DNA of 47,621 bases from Paenibacillus sp. MSJ-34 (lineage in GTDB: Bacteria > Bacillota > Bacilli > Paenibacillales > Paenibacillaceae): positions 1-47,621 of the forward strand of contig NZ_JAHLPR010000050.1 in NCBI RefSeq assembly GCF_018918005.1, written 5' to 3'. The translations under genes and the position numbers were made by a program. Position 1 is the stretch's first letter; every line of letters starts with the position of its first letter. The notes below the pieces were generated by a model. The model was not told the origin of the DNA. It made no database searches and was given only the letters and a program-made list of their open reading frames with translations. Positions 32,563 to 41,426 of this stretch are shown here, in pieces.

Positions 32563-33852
32563 ATGTTTCAACGTTCTTTTCGCAATTTATGGTTCAGTCA
32601 AACCTGTTCGAACACGGCGGATATCTTATATACGATCGCCTTGATTACGATGATGTATCAGATGAGCGGTTCGGCGACTTACACGGCGCTCGTTCCGCTA
32701 TGCCGCACGCTCAGCATGAGCGTCAGCGGCATGCTCGCTCCATTAATGGTTGCGAAATACCGCTTAACTTCGCTTTTGCTCGGTTCGCAGGCGGTACAAT
32801 TCGGCATGTTTTGCGTTATCGCGCTGTTTGCCTGGAAGGCGCTTGCGCCGCATAACGTCTGGGTGTTGCTCGTGCTTGTCGTCATCCTTTCCTTTTTTGA
32901 CGGATGGACGACGCCGACGCGCAACGCCTTGGTACCGCGGTTAGTGCCGGATGACAAGCTGATGAAAGCGAACGGCTTTCTGGCTACAACGGATCAAACG
33001 GTGCAATTCGGCGGTTGGGCTGCCGGCGGCGTGATCGCCGCTACGATCGGCTCGCCGTTGACGCTAGGCTTGACGGCGGTGTTGTACGCCGTAGCATTGG
33101 CATTTACCGCCATGGTGCGCGATCCCTCCGCCAGCGGGCGGCATGCGGCGGAAGCGGCGGCAAGCCTTGCCGGGGAGGGCGTAATCGCGCCGGAGCGGCG
33201 TCATCGCCGGGATAGCGGCGCCTCGTCCGAGGGCGCGGCGGGCGGCACGCCTTCCCGCTGGGAGACGCTGCGGGAAGGCTGGATCGCCCTATGGCGATTC
33301 CGTTCGCTGCGCGCCATTACGCTGATGGATTTGATCGACGGCATCGGCGGATCGGTATGGATCGGCGCGTTTTTGCTCGTATTCGTTCAAGAGGTGCTGC
33401 ATCAAGGGGAAGAATGGTGGGGTTTTATTAACGCCGCTTACTTTGTCGGCGCAATCGGCGGCAGACTGTTCGTCGTCGCGCTCGTGGAAAAGCTGGAGCG
33501 CCGCCTTACGCTGTTCATGGTCGCCGGCACGTTCGGATACGGACTGTGTACGCTGCTATTCGGGCTGAACGCGGGATTGGTTCCGGCATTGCTCCTTACC
33601 GTGCTGATGGGCCCGATGTTTCAAACGCGGGACATCGCCCGCAAGACGATGATCCAGCGCAGCGTATCGCGGGATATGCTGCCGAAGGTTTTATCGGCCC
33701 AAGCGACACTATCGTACGGGCTGTTCAGCTTGTCCGTACTGGCCATGGGCGTCGTGGCCGATACGTTGGGCATCGGCGCCATGTATGTAACCGCGGCGAT
33801 TTGCAGCTTCCTCTCTGCGGGAGTCGGGCTGCTCTTCCGCAAAGCGTTCTAA
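32563..33852 (+). CDS. MFS transporter
   Basis: This 429-residue major facilitator protein has 12 predicted helices. The N-terminal half includes SFFDGWTTPTRNALVPRLVP, the motif of the MFS group that contains macrolide-type efflux proteins. A hydrophilic, Arg/Ala-rich insert lies in the central loop (about residues 190-225, PERRHRRDSG). AAAGGGG lies about eight bases before the ATG. It is about 90 bp downstream of the transglutaminase-like gene and ends at a strong terminator. The substrate is unknown; efflux is inferred from the family. Confidence 0.88.
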   Translation: MFQRSFRNLWFSQTCSNTADILYTIALITMMYQMSGSATYTALVPLCRTLSMSVSGMLAPLMVAKYRLTSLLLGSQAVQFGMFCVIALFAWKALAPHNVWVLLVLVVILSFFDGWTTPTRNALVPRLVPDDKLMKANGFLATTDQTVQFGGWAAGGVIAATIGSPLTLGLTAVLYAVALAFTAMVRDPSASGRHAAEAAASLAGEGVIAPERRHRRDSGASSEGAAGGTPSRWETLREGWIALWRFRSLRAITLMDLIDGIGGSVWIGAFLLVFVQEVLHQGEEWWGFINAAYFVGAIGGRLFVVALVEKLERRLTLFMVAGTFGYGLCTLLFGLNAGLVPALLLTVLMGPMFQTRDIARKTMIQRSVSRDMLPKVLSAQATLSYGLFSLSVLAMGVVADTLGIGAMYVTAAICSFLSAGVGLLFRKAF

Positions 33853-33868
33853 CGCGGATTGACGTGGC

Positions 33869-33911
33869 AAAGCCTTGGAGGCATTTTGGGGGATGCTTCC
33901 AAGGCTTTTTT
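33869..33911 (+). terminator. Rho-independent terminator after the MFS gene
   Basis: AAAGCCTTGGA (33869-33879) pairs perfectly with TCCAAGGCTTT (33898-33908), with an inner GGCAT/ATGCT extension through G-U. The run of T after the stem completes it. Confidence 0.9.
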
Positions 33912-34628
33912 AGCTGAAGAAATTTTGAAATTTCGTTCGAGGATGAGCAACTGCAAAAATTAAAAGCCATGAACTTGGTTCGTTATTCCGGTTTTTGCGC
34001 AAGACGAAAAAGGGTGTCTTCGAGTGCTATTCATGCCGAGTAAGTTCCATTGCCTCCATTGGCGTTGCATTAACTTTGCTTAGCAATCTTAAAACAGCTG
34101 TGTGGATTACCATGCGAATCCTTCATATTCCTTCTACCGCCCTGCTCCCAAAATTCGCGGACACAGATACGTTAATTGTGACAAACGGCCCGATTTCGGA
34201 TAGTTTGCGGACAGACGATCCTTTATCCGCGGCAAAAGCGCAAAAACAAGCCCTCCGAGGAATGAATAACGGAACCAATGTCCGCCTAAACAGCAAATAA
34301 GCGGTTTTGACGCCAAATAACGGCCGTACGGTCCGGATCGCCATTTCTCGATGCAACGCCATTGCATTGCCTCTTCTGTATCTTGTTTTCTCCCCCCTTC
34401 TGTCGATATCCCCTTTGTTCAGAGACCAGTTCTGCCACCCAATAAGTCCGATGTATTATTGTTTGATGCGTCCCCAACGCCAAGCGTTGCCGCTCCATGT
34501 CCAGAGCTCGCCGATGAGCGAGCGATACCTTATCTAGCTCATGACCGCCTTAATCTGAGCGAGCGGAAGTTTGTCCTGAGCTTGCGGACTAGCAGCCGAT
34601 ACCGTTATATTGCAATGATCGCTTCATC
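33912..34628. other. Gene-free intergenic stretch
   Basis: About 700 bp with only short frames lacking ribosome sites, conserved motifs or neighbours in operon arrangement. From about 34500 onward, degenerate pieces of the 40-bp unit appear (for example TGAGCGAGCGGAAG near 34556), so the array at 34629 may once have extended further left. I see no RNA gene or promoter. Confidence 0.5.
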
Positions 34629-34897
34629 TGAGCGATCGGGATTTCGGCAAAAGGCGCCGGCCGTGACCTGAGCGAGCGGGATTTCGGCAAAAGGCGCCGG
34701 CCGTGACCTGAGCGAGCGGGATTTCGGCAAAAGGCGCTGACCGTGACCTGAGCGATCGGGATTTCGGCAAAAGGCGCCGGCCGTGACCTGAGCGAGCGGG
34801 ATTTCGGCAAAAGGCGCCGGCCGTGACCCGAGCGGGGGGGATTTCGGTAAAAGGCGCTGACCGTGACCTGAACGAAGGGGATTTCCACAAAAGCGCG
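34629..34897. repeat. 40-bp tandem repeat array, six full copies plus a partial
   Basis: Copies begin at 34629, 34669, 34709, 34749, 34789 and 34829, with a decayed seventh at 34869. Each unit has TGAGCGAGCGGG, then ATTTCGGCAAAAGGCG and CCGGCCGTGACC. Variants recur every three copies: GATC then GAGC then GAGC at the start, and CCGG, CCGG, CTGA at the end. The array is therefore two rounds of a 120-bp trimer. There are no spacers, so it is not CRISPR. Confidence 0.92.
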
Positions 34898-34940
34898 AAA
34901 AAGAATAAACCCCGGAATGGGTACATGAGACACCGTTGCG

Positions 34941-36401
34941 CTATTCGCCGCTCGTATCGTGAAAACGGCATTCGTGAAGCGGGATAAGCTTCGTGCGCTT
35001 TGTCCATTTATACCCAAGCCAGACGATCACGAACAACGGCAGGCCGATATAGGAAACGAGCACGCCGTTCCAGTCGATGCGTCCGCCCGTGAACGCTGTA
35101 TAGTTTTGGCCCAGAATGACAATCATGCACAGCGCGAAGGCGAAGATCGGGCCGAACGGGAACCATTTCGCCCGATACGGCAATTCGCTCAAGTCGCGGC
35201 CTTGCGCGACGAATGCCCGGCGAAACCGGTAATGGCTGACGGCGATGCCGAGCCAGGCGATAAAACCGGACATGCCGGAGGCGTTGAGCAGCCAGACATA
35301 GACGACTCCGTCGCCGAAGAAGGAAGCGAGAAACGCCAGCATGCCCACGAGCGCCGTTACCAGCAAGGCGTTGGCGGGTACGCCCCGCTTATTGATTTTG
35401 GCAAGGAAACGCGGCGCCTTGCCTTCTTGGGCGAGCACCCACAACACCCGCGTCGAAGCGTACATGCCCGAGTTGCCGGCGGAGAGCACGGATGTGAGAA
35501 TGATCGCATTCATGACCGCTGCGGCGAAGGCGAATCCGGCCTTCTCGAACACGAGCGTAAACGGGCTGACCGCAATGCTCTCAACGCCGTCCTGAATCAA
35601 GTTCGGATTCGTATAAGGAATGATCATCGCGATCACGATAATCGCCAATATATAAAACAACAGGATGCGCCAAAAAATTTGCCGGATGGCGCGCGGCACG
35701 TTGTGAGCCGGGTTCTCGCTCTCGCCTGCCGCCACGCCGATCAACTCCGTCCCTTGGAAGGAAAATCCGGCGGCCATAAAAACGCCGAGAACGGCCATAA
35801 ATCCGCCGTGAAACGGAGCGTCGCCGATCGTGAAGTTTTCGAATCCGATTCTCTCCCCGCCGATGATGCCGAGTATCATCAGCAGGCCGACCGCGAGAAA
35901 AATCAAGACGGTGGCGACTTTAATAAATGCAAACCAGTATTCCGATTCGCCGTAGCCTTTGACAGACAGACGGTTCAATCCGTATATGATCCCGAGGAAG
36001 AGCAGGCTCCATAGAAACGACGGGCTGTCCGGGAACCAGTATTTCATGATCAGCGTAGCGGCCGACAATTCGGCGGCGATCGTAATCGCCCAGTTATACC
36101 AGAAGTTCCAGCCAAGCGCGAACCCAAGGGACGGATCGACAAAGCGAGAGGCGTACGTGCTGAACGAGCCCGACTCGGGCATATAAGCCGCAAGCTCCCC
36201 TAAGCTTGTCATGAGGAAATAGACCATGATCCCTACCGCAATATACGCCGCTAATGCGCCGCCGGGTCCCGCCGCGTGAATGGCTCCCCCGCTGGCAAGG
36301 AATAACCCGGTGCCGATCGAGCCTCCGAGGGCAATCATCGTCAAGTGGCGCGCCTTCAATCCCCGCTGCAACCGTTCCTCCGTATTAGAATGGTTTATCA
36401 T
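34941..36401 (-). CDS. lysP: Lysine-specific permease (APC family)
   Basis: This 486-residue, 12-helix amino-acid permease strongly resembles E. coli LysP from memory of the family: LKARHLTMIALGGSIGTGLF, MVYFLMTSLGELAAYMPESG, FALGWNFWYNWAITIA, GFSFQGTELIGVAAGESENP and RAIRQIFWRILLFYILAI. It couples lysine uptake to the proton gradient. AAAAAAGGAG precedes the ATG. The leader carries a lysine riboswitch and terminator, which independently supports lysine as the substrate. Downstream, the 40-bp array begins 44 bp after the stop. Confidence 0.95.
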   Translation of the reverse strand: MINHSNTEERLQRGLKARHLTMIALGGSIGTGLFLASGGAIHAAGPGGALAAYIAVGIMVYFLMTSLGELAAYMPESGSFSTYASRFVDPSLGFALGWNFWYNWAITIAAELSAATLIMKYWFPDSPSFLWSLLFLGIIYGLNRLSVKGYGESEYWFAFIKVATVLIFLAVGLLMILGIIGGERIGFENFTIGDAPFHGGFMAVLGVFMAAGFSFQGTELIGVAAGESENPAHNVPRAIRQIFWRILLFYILAIIVIAMIIPYTNPNLIQDGVESIAVSPFTLVFEKAGFAFAAAVMNAIILTSVLSAGNSGMYASTRVLWVLAQEGKAPRFLAKINKRGVPANALLVTALVGMLAFLASFFGDGVVYVWLLNASGMSGFIAWLGIAVSHYRFRRAFVAQGRDLSELPYRAKWFPFGPIFAFALCMIVILGQNYTAFTGGRIDWNGVLVSYIGLPLFVIVWLGYKWTKRTKLIPLHECRFHDTSGE

Positions 36402-36439
36402 AAAAACTTACTCCTTTTTTAAAATATAGAAAAAATTAC

Positions 36440-36466
36440 AAAAAACCGTCGAAGCAAATTCGACGG
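36440..36466 (-). terminator. Riboswitch-controlled terminator before lysP
   Basis: On the minus strand CCGTCGAA (36466-36459) pairs with TTCGACGG (36453-36446) around a five-base loop, followed by six U. It lies between the lysine aptamer and the lysP ribosome site. Confidence 0.9.
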
Positions 36467-36479
36467 CTTTATCCGAATA

Positions 36480-36685
36480 CCGTACCATCCCTTCGTGAAG
36501 ATAGCGCAACACGCGAACGGCTCGTTTCGCGTGACAGTTCTGCACCTGTTCGGATACAGCCCCAGCCTGCGTAAACGGAGAACAAACGCAAACTTCGGCG
36601 GAAATGCCTTTCATGCGGATTCGTCGAGCTTCTCCGGCTCTGGCCCGCATTACTTATCATTCCCGCAACCTCTACCTCACCTTCG
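36480..36685 (-). ncRNA. Lysine riboswitch (L box)
   Basis: The minus-strand leader carries the L-box core in the right order: AGAGGTTGCGGG (36673-36662) with AGTAA soon after, GAAAGGCATTTCCGCCGAAG, CAGGCTGGGGCTG, ACTGTCA (36538-36532), and GCGCTATCTTCAC (36507-36495) closing the helix. The intrinsic terminator follows. With lysine bound, the terminator should form and shut off lysP. Recognised from conserved sequence blocks; no covariance search was possible. Confidence 0.93.
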
Positions 36686-36695
36686 GACGGCGAGG

Positions 36696-36724
36696 ATTGT
36701 ATTTGATGTTTTTACACCGTACAA
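36696..36724 (-). promoter_or_regulatory. Sigma-A promoter of the lysP riboswitch leader
   Basis: Minus-strand TTGTAC (36724-36719), a 17-bp spacer and TACAAT (36701-36696). Transcription would start near 36689, just before the aptamer. Confidence 0.75.
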
Positions 36725-36820
36725 GTATAAAGAACGAATCGGCAGCAAATCAATTGAAAAATACAGGAAATGGCCCCATCCCATTTCCAAAGGGGCACCG
36801 TCGTCGGGCGCCTTCCGCGA

Positions 36821-36829
36821 TGTTATAAT
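36821..36829 (+). promoter_or_regulatory. Extended -10 promoter of the ABC exporter gene
   Basis: TGTTATAAT contains TGn plus a perfect TATAAT, 27 bp before the ATG at 36857. No good -35 is visible at 17 bp. Confidence 0.5.
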
Positions 36830-36856
36830 AGGATGAGACCAAAGGAGTGGGTGAGG

Positions 36857-38713
36857 ATGAATAACGGATGGGGACACCCTCACGCGATGCACAAGATCGG
36901 CGGCAACGCCCCGAAAGTGTCGTTGAAGGAAGTGCCGCTGAGACGGATTCTGGGCATGTTCCGGCCATATATGGGATTGCTGTTTTTTATTGTGGCGCTC
37001 GCGCTGGCCGGAGCGGTGATCGGCTTGCTCCCGCCGCTTGTTATGAAAGAAATGATCGACACGGCCATACCGGATAAAGACATAAAGATGCTCGTATGGC
37101 TTGCCGTTCTATTGGTTGCGCTGCCGGTTGCGAGCGGCATGCTCGGCGTGTGGCAAAATTATTTGAACACCAAGGTGGCGCAAGGAGTGATGCGCGATTT
37201 GCGGCAAGGATTGTTCGGCAATTTACAGCGGCAATCGATCGGCTTCTTTACCGCATCGCGGTCGGGCGAAGTCATCCAAAGGGTGACGGACGACGTACAA
37301 GCCATTCAAGGCGTCATTACGAACGTCGTCGTTTCGAGCATTATGCAGACGGTCGTGCTCGCGACCTCGATCGGAATTTTGTTCGCGCTCGATTGGCGGC
37401 TTGCGCTCATCTCGGTCGTCGTCTTGCCGCTATCGATGCTGCCGGTGCGAAAAGTGGCGACGCTTCGCAAAAAAATGCGCAGCGAAACACAAAAGATGCG
37501 AGCGCAAATGTCGGCACAGCTTGGCGAGGTGTTCGGCGTGTCGGGGGCGATGCTTACGCGGATTTTCGGCCGCGAACAAAGCCAGGAACGGGAATTCGGC
37601 GCCTTGAACAAGCAGGTTATGGACATGGAGTTGAAATTAAGCTTGATGGGACGCTGGTTCCTTATGTTTGTCGGCTTGCTCGGGCCGCTCGGTACGGCGA
37701 TGATTTATTTGTACGGCGGATATTCCGTCATTCAAGGCACGATGACGATCGGAGCGATCGTCGCCTTTGCAGGTTATTTGGGCAGATTGTATCAGCCTTT
37801 CGGCACGCTTCTTAATTTGCATGTCGAAGTGATGACGGCGCTCGGCGTCTTTCAACGCATCTTCGAATATCTCGATTTGAAGCCGGATGTCATCGAGCGG
37901 GAAGACGCCGTTTCTTTGCCGCAGGCCGCAGGCAACATATCTTATGAAGGAGTCTCTTATTCCTACGACGGCGAGACTGAGGTGCTGCACGGAATTTCGT
38001 TTGAGGCGAAGCCGGGGGAAGTTGTCGCATTGGTCGGCCCAAGCGGCGCGGGCAAAACGACGCTTATCGGCATGATCGCCCGCCTGTACGATCCGACCGC
38101 CGGCGCCGTTAAGTTGGACGGACGCGATCTGCGCGGCATACGGATCGATTCGCTGCGCAGCCAAGTCGCGTATGTGACGCAGGAATCGTTTCTGTTCCAT
38201 GCGACGATACGCGAAAACTTGGCGTTCGCCAAAGAAAATGCGACAATGGAGGAGATGGAATCGGCATGCCGCAAAGCGTTCATTCACGATTTTATTGTCG
38301 GCTTGCCGCAAGGCTACGACACGGTTGTCGGCGAACGGGGACATCGTTTGTCCGGGGGAGAACGCCAGCGCTTGTCGATTGCGCGGGCGATTTTGAAGGA
38401 TCCCGTTATTTTGTTATTGGACGAGGCGACGTCCCATCTTGACTCCGAGTCGGAAGCGTATGTGCAGGCGGCGCTGCAGCAGTTGATGAAGGGCAGGACG
38501 ACGCTCGTCATCGCGCATCGGTTGTCGACGATTCTTGCCGCGGATCAAATTCTTGTCATACACGATGGCCGAATTGCGGAACGCGGGACGCATAGCGAAT
38601 TGCTGGAGCGGGATGGGTTGTATGCAACGCTGTATGATACGCAATTTCAGGAAGCAAGCCGGGACGATGCGCGCAGTCAAGGCGATGAACGAAGAAATCC
38701 GCATCCCGTATAG
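36857..38713 (+). CDS. ABC exporter, fused permease and ATPase (half-transporter)
   Basis: This 618-residue protein has a six-helix transmembrane domain (about 40-330) followed by an ATPase domain. Visible motifs are Walker A GPSGAGKTTL, Q-loop VTQESFLF, signature LSGGERQRLSIARAIL, Walker B VILLLDEATSHLD and H-loop IAHRLST. Fused half-transporters work as homo- or heterodimers and export lipids, peptides or drugs. Only one is present here, so a homodimer is likely. Start ATG 36857 has AAAGGAG nine bases upstream. The PhnM-like gene begins 31 bases after the stop and is probably co-transcribed, though no functional link is known. Confidence 0.93.
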   Translation: MNNGWGHPHAMHKIGGNAPKVSLKEVPLRRILGMFRPYMGLLFFIVALALAGAVIGLLPPLVMKEMIDTAIPDKDIKMLVWLAVLLVALPVASGMLGVWQNYLNTKVAQGVMRDLRQGLFGNLQRQSIGFFTASRSGEVIQRVTDDVQAIQGVITNVVVSSIMQTVVLATSIGILFALDWRLALISVVVLPLSMLPVRKVATLRKKMRSETQKMRAQMSAQLGEVFGVSGAMLTRIFGREQSQEREFGALNKQVMDMELKLSLMGRWFLMFVGLLGPLGTAMIYLYGGYSVIQGTMTIGAIVAFAGYLGRLYQPFGTLLNLHVEVMTALGVFQRIFEYLDLKPDVIEREDAVSLPQAAGNISYEGVSYSYDGETEVLHGISFEAKPGEVVALVGPSGAGKTTLIGMIARLYDPTAGAVKLDGRDLRGIRIDSLRSQVAYVTQESFLFHATIRENLAFAKENATMEEMESACRKAFIHDFIVGLPQGYDTVVGERGHRLSGGERQRLSIARAILKDPVILLLDEATSHLDSESEAYVQAALQQLMKGRTTLVIAHRLSTILAADQILVIHDGRIAERGTHSELLERDGLYATLYDTQFQEASRDDARSQGDERRNPHPV

Positions 38714-38744
38714 GAATGCCGGATGGACGAAGGAGGCGACAGAG

Positions 38745-39956
38745 ATGTCAAAACTGCTAATTCGAGGCGGGCGGGCGGTATTGCCGGACGCCGTCGCCGA
38801 TGCCGATGTGGCCGTGCGGAACGGGCGGATCGAAGGAATATGGACGAAGGAAGAGCGCGCGCGAAGCGAAGCATGGCTGGCGGAAGCGAGGGAAGGCGAT
38901 GCGTCCGGCGAAACGGTCATTATCGATGCCGAGGGGCGATACGTGCTCCCTGGGCTGATCGATACGCATTGCGATGCGATCGAGAAGGAAATTCAGCCGC
39001 GGCCGAATACGCTGTTTCCGCTGGATATGTCATTGATGGAATTCGAGCGGAAGCTGCCTTTGCATGGCATAACGACGATGTATCATTCGCTGTCGCTCGG
39101 CGTGGGATTGAGTTTGCGCGGCGACCATTTGCTCACCCAGTTGGTGGAATTGATCCGCGAATATCGCTGCAAACGGGCGATGATCCGCCATCGGATTCAT
39201 TTGCGTTACGAAGTTTCCCATTTGGACGGCTTGCCGGTCGTCGAACGTTACGTGCGCGAACGCCAGGTGGACTATTTATCGTTTATGAATCATGTTCCGG
39301 GACAGGGCCAATATCGGGAACCGGGCTCGTTCGAGCGCTATGTCATGAAAAATCAGGGCGTCGATACGGAAGAAGTTCGCCGGATTACGGAAGAATTGAT
39401 CGCGCGCGAGCGGCAGGTAGATTGGGACGGGCTGCGGCGCTTGGCGGGGATTGCGGCGGAGAACGGCATTTCGGTCGCTTCCCATGACGACGACTCTCCG
39501 CAGCGGGTGGAGGAATCGTCCGGATTCGGCGTGAACGTCTCCGAATTTCCGCTCAATGTGGAAACGGCCGTCTTCGCGAAAGAGAAAGGCCTGCATGTAT
39601 GCGTAGGCGCGCCGAATGTGGTCAGGGGCGTCTCCCATGACAAAAACATGCGCGCCGTCGATGCGATCCGCGCGGGAGCCGCCGATATATTATGCTCGGA
39701 TTATCATCCGGCTTCGCTGCTTACGGCGGTGTTTAAACTGTTCGCCGACGGGGAGACGGATTTGCCCGCCGCGGTCCGCATGGCGACGCTGAACCCGGCG
39801 CGCGCGCTCGGGACGGCCGAAACGGTCGGTTCGCTCGAGCCGGGCAAAGCGGCCGACTTGATCGTCGTCGACCGTTTCGAAGGGCATCCATGGGTTACAC
39901 ATACCGTCGTCGACGGAACGATCGTATACGAAGGCGGCGTGTACTATACGGGATAG
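38745..39956 (+). CDS. phnM: PhnM-like amidohydrolase (alpha-D-ribose 1-methylphosphonate 5-triphosphate diphosphohydrolase)
   Basis: This 403-residue protein of the amidohydrolase superfamily starts at ATG 38745 with AGGAGG eight bases upstream. PhnM hallmarks are PGLIDTHCDAIEKEIQPRPN (metal site and substrate loop), LPLHGITTMYHSLSLG, VDYLSFMNHVPGQGQYR, ASHDDDSPQRVEES, GAPNVVRGVSHDKNM, ILCSDYHPASLL and the C-terminal GSLEPGKAADLIVVD. In the C-P lyase pathway PhnM removes pyrophosphate from ribose-1-methylphosphonate-5-triphosphate. None of phnG-L is in the window, so this copy may do something else or serve a distant operon. It follows the ABC exporter by 31 bp and ends in a strong bidirectional hairpin. 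Confidence 0.88.
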   Translation: MSKLLIRGGRAVLPDAVADADVAVRNGRIEGIWTKEERARSEAWLAEAREGDASGETVIIDAEGRYVLPGLIDTHCDAIEKEIQPRPNTLFPLDMSLMEFERKLPLHGITTMYHSLSLGVGLSLRGDHLLTQLVELIREYRCKRAMIRHRIHLRYEVSHLDGLPVVERYVRERQVDYLSFMNHVPGQGQYREPGSFERYVMKNQGVDTEEVRRITEELIARERQVDWDGLRRLAGIAAENGISVASHDDDSPQRVEESSGFGVNVSEFPLNVETAVFAKEKGLHVCVGAPNVVRGVSHDKNMRAVDAIRAGAADILCSDYHPASLLTAVFKLFADGETDLPAAVRMATLNPARALGTAETVGSLEPGKAADLIVVDRFEGHPWVTHTVVDGTIVYEGGVYYTG

Positions 39957-39963
39957 CATGACG

Positions 39964-40011
39964 AAGGGCTGCTCCCCAAACGCGGATAAACCGTTTGGGG
40001 AGCAGCCCTTT
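39964..40011. terminator. Bidirectional terminator between phnM and the CvfC-like gene
   Basis: A perfect 19-bp stem: 39964-39982 (AAGGGCTGCTCCCCAAACG) and 39992-40010, with a nine-base loop. T follows on the plus strand (CCCTTTATT). It lies between converging genes, so it can serve both. Confidence 0.9.
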
Positions 40012-40034
40012 ATTGTCCATGCGGCGAATGGCCG

Positions 40035-41171
40035 CTATTCGTCGTTGCGGCGCGCCATCTGCTGCCAGACGCTGCCTGCGGCGGCAACGCCTTCTTCGAT
40101 GCGCTCAAGCGCCATTCTCGCTTGCAGGCCGACCTCGAACTCGGGGTCGGCCGCCGCTTCCCGCAGCGCGTCGAGCGCGGTTTCGTCGCCCGCTTCATAT
40201 AAGAAGCGGGCTGCGCGCCAGCGCACGAGCTTGCTCGCGTCGCGCAGCGCGGCAATCATCGGTCCGATCGCGGCGGGATCGCCGAGATCGGACAGCGTAT
40301 CGCCGGCCGTGCGGCGCACGGCGGCGGACGAGTCTTTCAATGCCGCGAACAACGGCGGCATTGCTTCGGGCGCGCGCAGGTCGCCGAGGTACACCACGGC
40401 GAGGCGGCGGATCTGGCTTTGCGAATCGCGCAAAGCCTTCTCGATCAGCGGCAGCCGCTCCAGCGTCGGCTGCATCGCTTCAAGCGCCGCGTACCGCACG
40501 CGCCAATCCGGATCGTCGAGCTTCGCCGCGACTTCCTCGTCGGACAGCTCGCGCCGCGCCTCCACGAACGGCTCCTCGCTCGCACCAAGCGCAATCGCCT
40601 GGCGTACGAGCGCTTCCAGCCGTTCTTCCGGATAAGCCGCCTCAATCTCTTGTTCGACTTCCTTGGCGATTTCGGCAAGTTCGCCGTAACGTACGCCGTA
40701 TTCCGCCAGACGCCGCTCCTTGATCAACGTCGCGCTGGCGACGGCCGTTACCGCTTTTGTAAACCGTTCCGACAGCGCAACCCGTTCCTCCTTGCCTTCG
40801 GCTTTGACGCGAATTTGCATCGGAATGTTGCGGAACGTTTGCACGAACACTTGTGCCTCGCCGAATCCGCCGCTTTCGCCGTCTTCCGCGCCCGGGATCG
40901 AGAGCGGCGCTCCCTCGTCTCCGAACGCTTCTTTCACCACTGCCAAAATCGCGGCCCAATCGGCGCTCGCTCGCCTGTCGAGCGCGACGAAATCAAGAGT
41001 ATGAAACACGCTTTTTACGCCCTCGATATCCAGCATTCGCTGAATAAACGGCGGCGCCGAGCGGTAATTGTCCGCCGTATATGTTCTCCGTACGCCGGGA
41101 GCCAGCGACTCGTCCAAATGAAGCTTCATCGTATTCGGACTCGGCGTCGGCTCGATGGAAACGATTTTCAT
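40035..41171 (-). CDS. CvfC-like protein: NifU N-terminal domain plus HEAT-like repeats
   Basis: This 378-residue protein opens with a NifU/Nfu N-terminal-type domain (about 1-85: IEPTPSPNTMKLHLDESL, PFIQRMLDIEGVKSVFHTLD). A linker region follows, then HEAT-type helical repeats from about residue 215 (DPDWRVRYAALEAMQPTLE, SQIRRLAVVYLGDLRAPEA, SAAVRRTAGDTLSDLGDP, SKLVRWRAARFLYEAGDE, DPEFEVGLQARMALERIEE). This matches the family named conserved virulence factor C in staphylococci. Its biochemical role is unknown; protein scaffolding or iron-sulfur-related functions are guesses from the domains. The ribosome site AAGGAAGG precedes the ATG. Transcription converges on phnM. Confidence 0.85.
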   Translation of the reverse strand: MKIVSIEPTPSPNTMKLHLDESLAPGVRRTYTADNYRSAPPFIQRMLDIEGVKSVFHTLDFVALDRRASADWAAILAVVKEAFGDEGAPLSIPGAEDGESGGFGEAQVFVQTFRNIPMQIRVKAEGKEERVALSERFTKAVTAVASATLIKERRLAEYGVRYGELAEIAKEVEQEIEAAYPEERLEALVRQAIALGASEEPFVEARRELSDEEVAAKLDDPDWRVRYAALEAMQPTLERLPLIEKALRDSQSQIRRLAVVYLGDLRAPEAMPPLFAALKDSSAAVRRTAGDTLSDLGDPAAIGPMIAALRDASKLVRWRAARFLYEAGDETALDALREAAADPEFEVGLQARMALERIEEGVAAAGSVWQQMARRNDE

Positions 41172-41426
41172 GCTATCCTTCCTTTCCTTGCAAGACCGGA
41201 CCGGCCGGCCGTTTTTATATTTAGCTCTCCTTATATTGTACTGCTTTATTTGGCAACGTACAAAGTTATTTGCTTACGAAGCATATTTAGCGGCCCACTT
41301 TTCAGCAAGCTCCAATTGTTTTTCGGTACGAACGATTCATAAGAAACGAAAACGGGGAGATAATGAAGAAGGGGAGAAACTATGATCGGAGTGCGTAAAA
41401 AAATATTTTGTGAGGGATAGGACAAC

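Noticed and set aside
34629-34897. CRISPR array
   Set aside because: The 40-bp units are directly adjacent with no spacers, and no cas gene is in the window.
34589-35017. Repetitive Arg/Pro/Ser-rich peptides across the 40-bp array
   Set aside because: They result from a 120-bp period keeping frames open. There is no ribosome site, and the frames run into the end of lysP.
36480-36685. T-box leader before lysP
   Set aside because: No T-box motif or specifier arrangement is seen, while the L-box blocks are all present in order.
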